From Actinomycetes bacterium (GTDB lineage: Bacteria > Actinomycetota > Acidimicrobiia > Spongiisociales > UBA5794): a stretch of 36,611 nucleotides of DNA. Positions 34,457-36,611 of the stretch are shown in pieces. The stretch covers positions 1-36,611 of the forward strand of contig JAMBLJ010000070.1 of the NCBI GenBank assembly GCA_023336815.1, written 5' to 3'. A program made the translations under genes and the position numbers. Below the pieces are notes generated by a model. It was not told where the DNA came from, ran no database searches, and saw only the letters and a list, made by a program, of their open reading frames with translations. Each line of letters begins with the position of its first letter. Positions within the stretch are counted from its first letter, which is position 1.

Positions 34457-34987
34457 CTAGTAGCTCAGGATCGCGTGAAGCGGTCCGTGGAACCGGGAAC
34501 GACCGTTGAGGAACGTAAGCTCCATCAGCATCGTTGCACCGACAACCTCTCCCCCAGCCATCTCGATGAGCTTGCTACTTGCTGCAAGCGTCCCACCCGT
34601 TGCCAGGACGTCGTCGACGATGAGAACGCTCGCTCCGCCTGGGAAGGCATCTTCGTGGATCTCGAGGGAATCGGTCCCGTACTCAAGGTCGTAGGTAATC
34701 GAAACGGTCTTTCGCGGCAGCTTGCCCGGTTTACGAACGAGTCCGACGCCCGATCCGATTCTCTCCGCGATGGAGCCGGCGAGCAGAAATCCCCGCGACT
34801 CGATCCCGACGACGATATCGACGTTGCTGTCGGTGAAGGGATCCGCCATTTCGTCAACGGCCTGGAGGAAAGCCTCCGGTGAGGCAAGCAGAGGCGTTAT
34901 GTCCTTGAAGACGATGCCAGGCTCTGGGAAGTCGGGCACGTCGACGATGTATTTGTAGAGATCGACCATGTGAGGCAGGCTAGCCAC
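34457..34987 (-). CDS. apt: Adenine phosphoribosyltransferase
   Basis: A 176-residue type I phosphoribosyltransferase that converts adenine and PRPP to AMP. Diagnostic motifs include F-P-E-P-G-I-V-F-K-D-I-T-P-L-L (20-34), G-I-E-S-R-G-F-L (61-68), L-V-R-K-P-G-K-L-P, and the PRPP loop V-L-I-V-D-D-V-L-A-T-G-G-T (121-133). The GTG at 34987 has AGAGG seven bases upstream; an ATG six codons in lacks a ribosome binding site. It heads an apt-proA-like pair, divergent from the LCIB-like gene. Length is standard. Confidence 0.95.
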   Translation of the reverse strand: MASLPHMVDLYKYIVDVPDFPEPGIVFKDITPLLASPEAFLQAVDEMADPFTDSNVDIVVGIESRGFLLAGSIAERIGSGVGLVRKPGKLPRKTVSITYDLEYGTDSLEIHEDAFPGGASVLIVDDVLATGGTLAASSKLIEMAGGEVVGATMLMELTFLNGRSRFHGPLHAILSY

Positions 34988-35155
34988 CGGTCGACCTCTT
35001 TCCCTGGCTATCGCACATCAGCGTAGGCGGAGGCCTAATCCAGCGACCGCTAGGACAGCGCGTCGCAATACGCATCTGTGTCGAGCGTGGGATACGATGG
35101 CACGAGAAATGCGTGCGGCAACTCGACGGGCCGGCCAAGAAGGGAAGGAGGCGTG
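34988..35155. other. Divergent intergenic region between apt and the LCIB-like gene
   Basis: The region should hold both promoters. TAGGC-GGAG-GCCTA (35024-35037) is a small perfect dyad. TACGAT (35093-35098) could be a plus-strand -10, but I see no good -35. A strong AAGGAGG (35145-35151) serves the plus-strand gene. Confidence 0.4.
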
Positions 35156-35938
35156 GTGACCGATAGCGGTGATGGATTCAACGAAACACTCGAGGAGAAC
35201 TTTCCTGGTGCTGTGTCAAAGGACAGCTATCTCGCATCGACGTATCAGAGCCTCAGCGCAGAAGGGTTCTCAAGAGACAACACGCTTCCATGTGTTGCTC
35301 TGTGTCGTGATGAGATTGCTGGGCCGCTCGTGAGAGGGGTTGAACGCTACTGGGGCCATACGTTCAGTCTCGTAAGCCTCGCTGGCATGGTGACGGCTGG
35401 ACGGACGGGCATCTCTGCGGCGATGGCACATGCACCAACGTTCGCTGGTCGCCAACACGTGGTCGTGTACGCGATGCCTCACATCGCAATCGCAGCGGAT
35501 GGGACCATCGGGCAGGTCGAACGCTCCGGCCTCACAGGAACATCGGCGGCGTGCGGGGCGCTTAGCCTCTTTCGGGATGGCCTGCTCGAGGGAAGAGTCG
35601 ATATCGAGACGGATCGACTCGATGCCGAGCAGAGCCTCCTCTCGCATCGACTGCTCACACTGATCCCATATGGAGACATTCCAGGTCTCGTGGAACTGAC
35701 GATGCTGACGGCTCAGGCGATCGAGGATGACCTCAGGGCCATCGTTGCAGACCTTCTCGAAATAGCCAGATCACAGGATGTCTCGACGCCAGACCATGCG
35801 CTCTTTACAGGAGTGCAGATCCACGGACCCGACGCGACGAACTACGTGTGGCCGAAATCAGCCCACATCGTCATCGGAGGCGTTGAGCGTGATCTGGCAC
35901 ACGACGGGGTCGCGACGACGCCGTCGTCGACTCCCTGA
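35156..35938 (+). CDS. LCIB-family (theta-type) carbonic anhydrase-like protein
   Basis: A 260-residue protein that resembles the limiting-CO2-inducible B (LCIB) family of Chlamydomonas and diatoms, a beta-carbonic-anhydrase-like fold. C50-R-D52-E53 matches the family C-x-D-E block. It is followed by S-L-A-G-M-V-T-A-G-R-T-G (a G-L-A-G-x-x-x-x-G equivalent), A-M-A-H92, V-V-Y-A-M-P-H109-I-A-I with D-G-T-I-G-Q-V-E-R, and A-A-C133-G. By analogy with diatom LCIB structures, Cys50, His109 and Cys133 are the likely zinc ligands. The GTG at 35156 is chosen because AAGGAGG (35145-35151) precedes it. The gene is isolated on the plus strand. Activity needs testing: some LCIB homologues are inactive in vitro. 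Confidence 0.8.
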   Translation: MTDSGDGFNETLEENFPGAVSKDSYLASTYQSLSAEGFSRDNTLPCVALCRDEIAGPLVRGVERYWGHTFSLVSLAGMVTAGRTGISAAMAHAPTFAGRQHVVVYAMPHIAIAADGTIGQVERSGLTGTSAACGALSLFRDGLLEGRVDIETDRLDAEQSLLSHRLLTLIPYGDIPGLVELTMLTAQAIEDDLRAIVADLLEIARSQDVSTPDHALFTGVQIHGPDATNYVWPKSAHIVIGGVERDLAHDGVATTPSSTP

Positions 35939-35999
35939 CCACAGACCCAGGATGCGTTTCGACCAAGGCACGGAATCGGACCGAGCGCCGAGGCGGGTC

Positions 36000-36611
36000 C
36001 TATTCCCTCCGTTGCATGTAGCGCTCGATGAACCTCCGGAGAGTCGCGTGCCATTGCGGTGTTGACGTCCGAATGCCGGGAGGCGCTGATGCGAGATCGT
36101 CTAACCATGCCTGCAAAGCGCTCACTCTGAGATCGACGAATCTCAGGAGGTCATCGGAGTCGACGCTGTCGCTACCGGCACCGGATCGATACCCAGCGAG
36201 GAATGCAACCTCGAACTGCCCGTAGCTGTCGAGGCCGTCCGAGCCGTCGACCATCTCATCGAACAGCACCATGTACAAACTGTTCGCGACGTCGAACGCT
36301 CTTGGGCCATACCCGCAGTCATCGAAATCGAAGATGCGCAGCCTTCCTCCCTGGTTGCGAAGGTTCTGGTCGCTGAAGTCTCCGTGCAGCAGCTGGAGTT
36401 CGTCAGTTGGCCGGCCGAAGTTCATCACCGAGAGGGCTGGCACGAGCGGGATGTCGCATCGCGGCAGCCTGTCAAGGGTGTCGTGGAGCGTTGCGAGCTC
36501 CACGCCCATCAGATGGGCGTCCGAGGCTCGGCTGTGGTCCACGTATTCGCCGTCTACAAACTCGAACAACGTACCGAGCATCGTTCTCTCGCCCAGTTGT
36601 ACCTCCGACAC
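36000..36611 (-). CDS. APH/choline-kinase-like phosphotransferase, 5' part outside the window
   Basis: The visible 203 residues are the C-lobe of an aminoglycoside phosphotransferase (APH) family kinase-like fold. H76-G-D78-F-S-D-Q-N83 is the Brenner-type catalytic loop (H-G-D-x-x-x-x-N), and I-F-D95-F-D97-D is the metal-binding D-F-D equivalent. C-G-Y-G-P-R-A-F-D-V-A follows. The N-lobe is not in the window: the frame remains open to the edge and the apparent GTG there may be internal. Family members phosphorylate aminoglycosides, homoserine, choline or related small molecules. Nothing in the sequence sets the substrate, and no resistance claim is justified. Confidence 0.85.
   Translation of the reverse strand: MSEVQLGERTMLGTLFEFVDGEYVDHSRASDAHLMGVELATLHDTLDRLPRCDIPLVPALSVMNFGRPTDELQLLHGDFSDQNLRNQGGRLRIFDFDDCGYGPRAFDVANSLYMVLFDEMVDGSDGLDSYGQFEVAFLAGYRSGAGSDSVDSDDLLRFVDLRVSALQAWLDDLASAPPGIRTSTPQWHATLRRFIERYMQRRE

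Overview
The window looks like a chromosomal segment of an actinomycetote. No 16S rRNA is present, so the assignment rests on gene content and order. Reading from right to left, comEA-comEC-holA-rpsT-lepA-hemW-hrcA-dnaJ-rsmE-(bldD-like)-phoH-(pgpH-like)-ybeY-corC-like-era-recO-uppS-glyS-dnaG-rpoD follows the housekeeping block known from actinobacteria such as Mycobacterium and Streptomyces. A 7TM-HD phosphodiesterase between phoH and ybeY, Thr/Pro-rich secreted linkers, cell-wall-binding repeats and a moderately high G+C look fit a deep actinobacterial lineage, possibly Acidimicrobiia (inference).

Left edge (1-2500): the C-terminal end of a tyrosine recombinase points at the 3' end of a tRNA-Asn gene, the usual geometry of an integrated element lying to the left of the window. 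Then come a secreted protein with three cell-wall-binding type 2 repeats, a very strong hairpin terminator and a small YtxH-like membrane protein. Next (2500-9000) is replication, transcription and translation machinery on the minus strand (rpoD, dnaG, glyS, uppS, recO), with an Lrp/AsnC regulator inserted on the plus strand.

Middle (9000-25000): an ECF sigma factor is translationally coupled to a single-pass membrane partner with an extracytoplasmic NTF2-like domain. A carbinolamine dehydratase and a tandem 70-bp hairpin repeat follow. A tightly overlapping minus-strand operon (phoH, PgpH-like HD phosphodiesterase, ybeY, CNNM/CorC-like, era) comes next. Upstream of it sits a BldD-type regulator that keeps the complete c-di-GMP-binding signature, then rsmE-dnaJ-hrcA and hemW-lepA. 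rpsT and greA run on the plus strand, followed by an imperfect long inverted repeat, a nitrobindin-like haem protein and a remnant of an acetyltransferase.

Right part (25000-36611): holA-comEC-comEA (DNA uptake and the clamp-loader delta subunit), two putative proteases coupled to leuS, a divergent ProA-like dehydrogenase, apt, an LCIB-family (theta-type) carbonic anhydrase-like protein on the plus strand, and a partial aminoglycoside/choline-kinase-like phosphotransferase at the edge.

The most unusual items are the PASTA domain embedded in the sensor region of the PgpH-like phosphodiesterase, the BldD signature about 1 kb upstream of it, the ECF/NTF2-domain pair, the LCIB-like enzyme, and two non-coding palindromic structures (10875-11012 and 24411-24540). 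Several accessory genes are interposed between members of the conserved block, so they probably mark tolerated insertion points.
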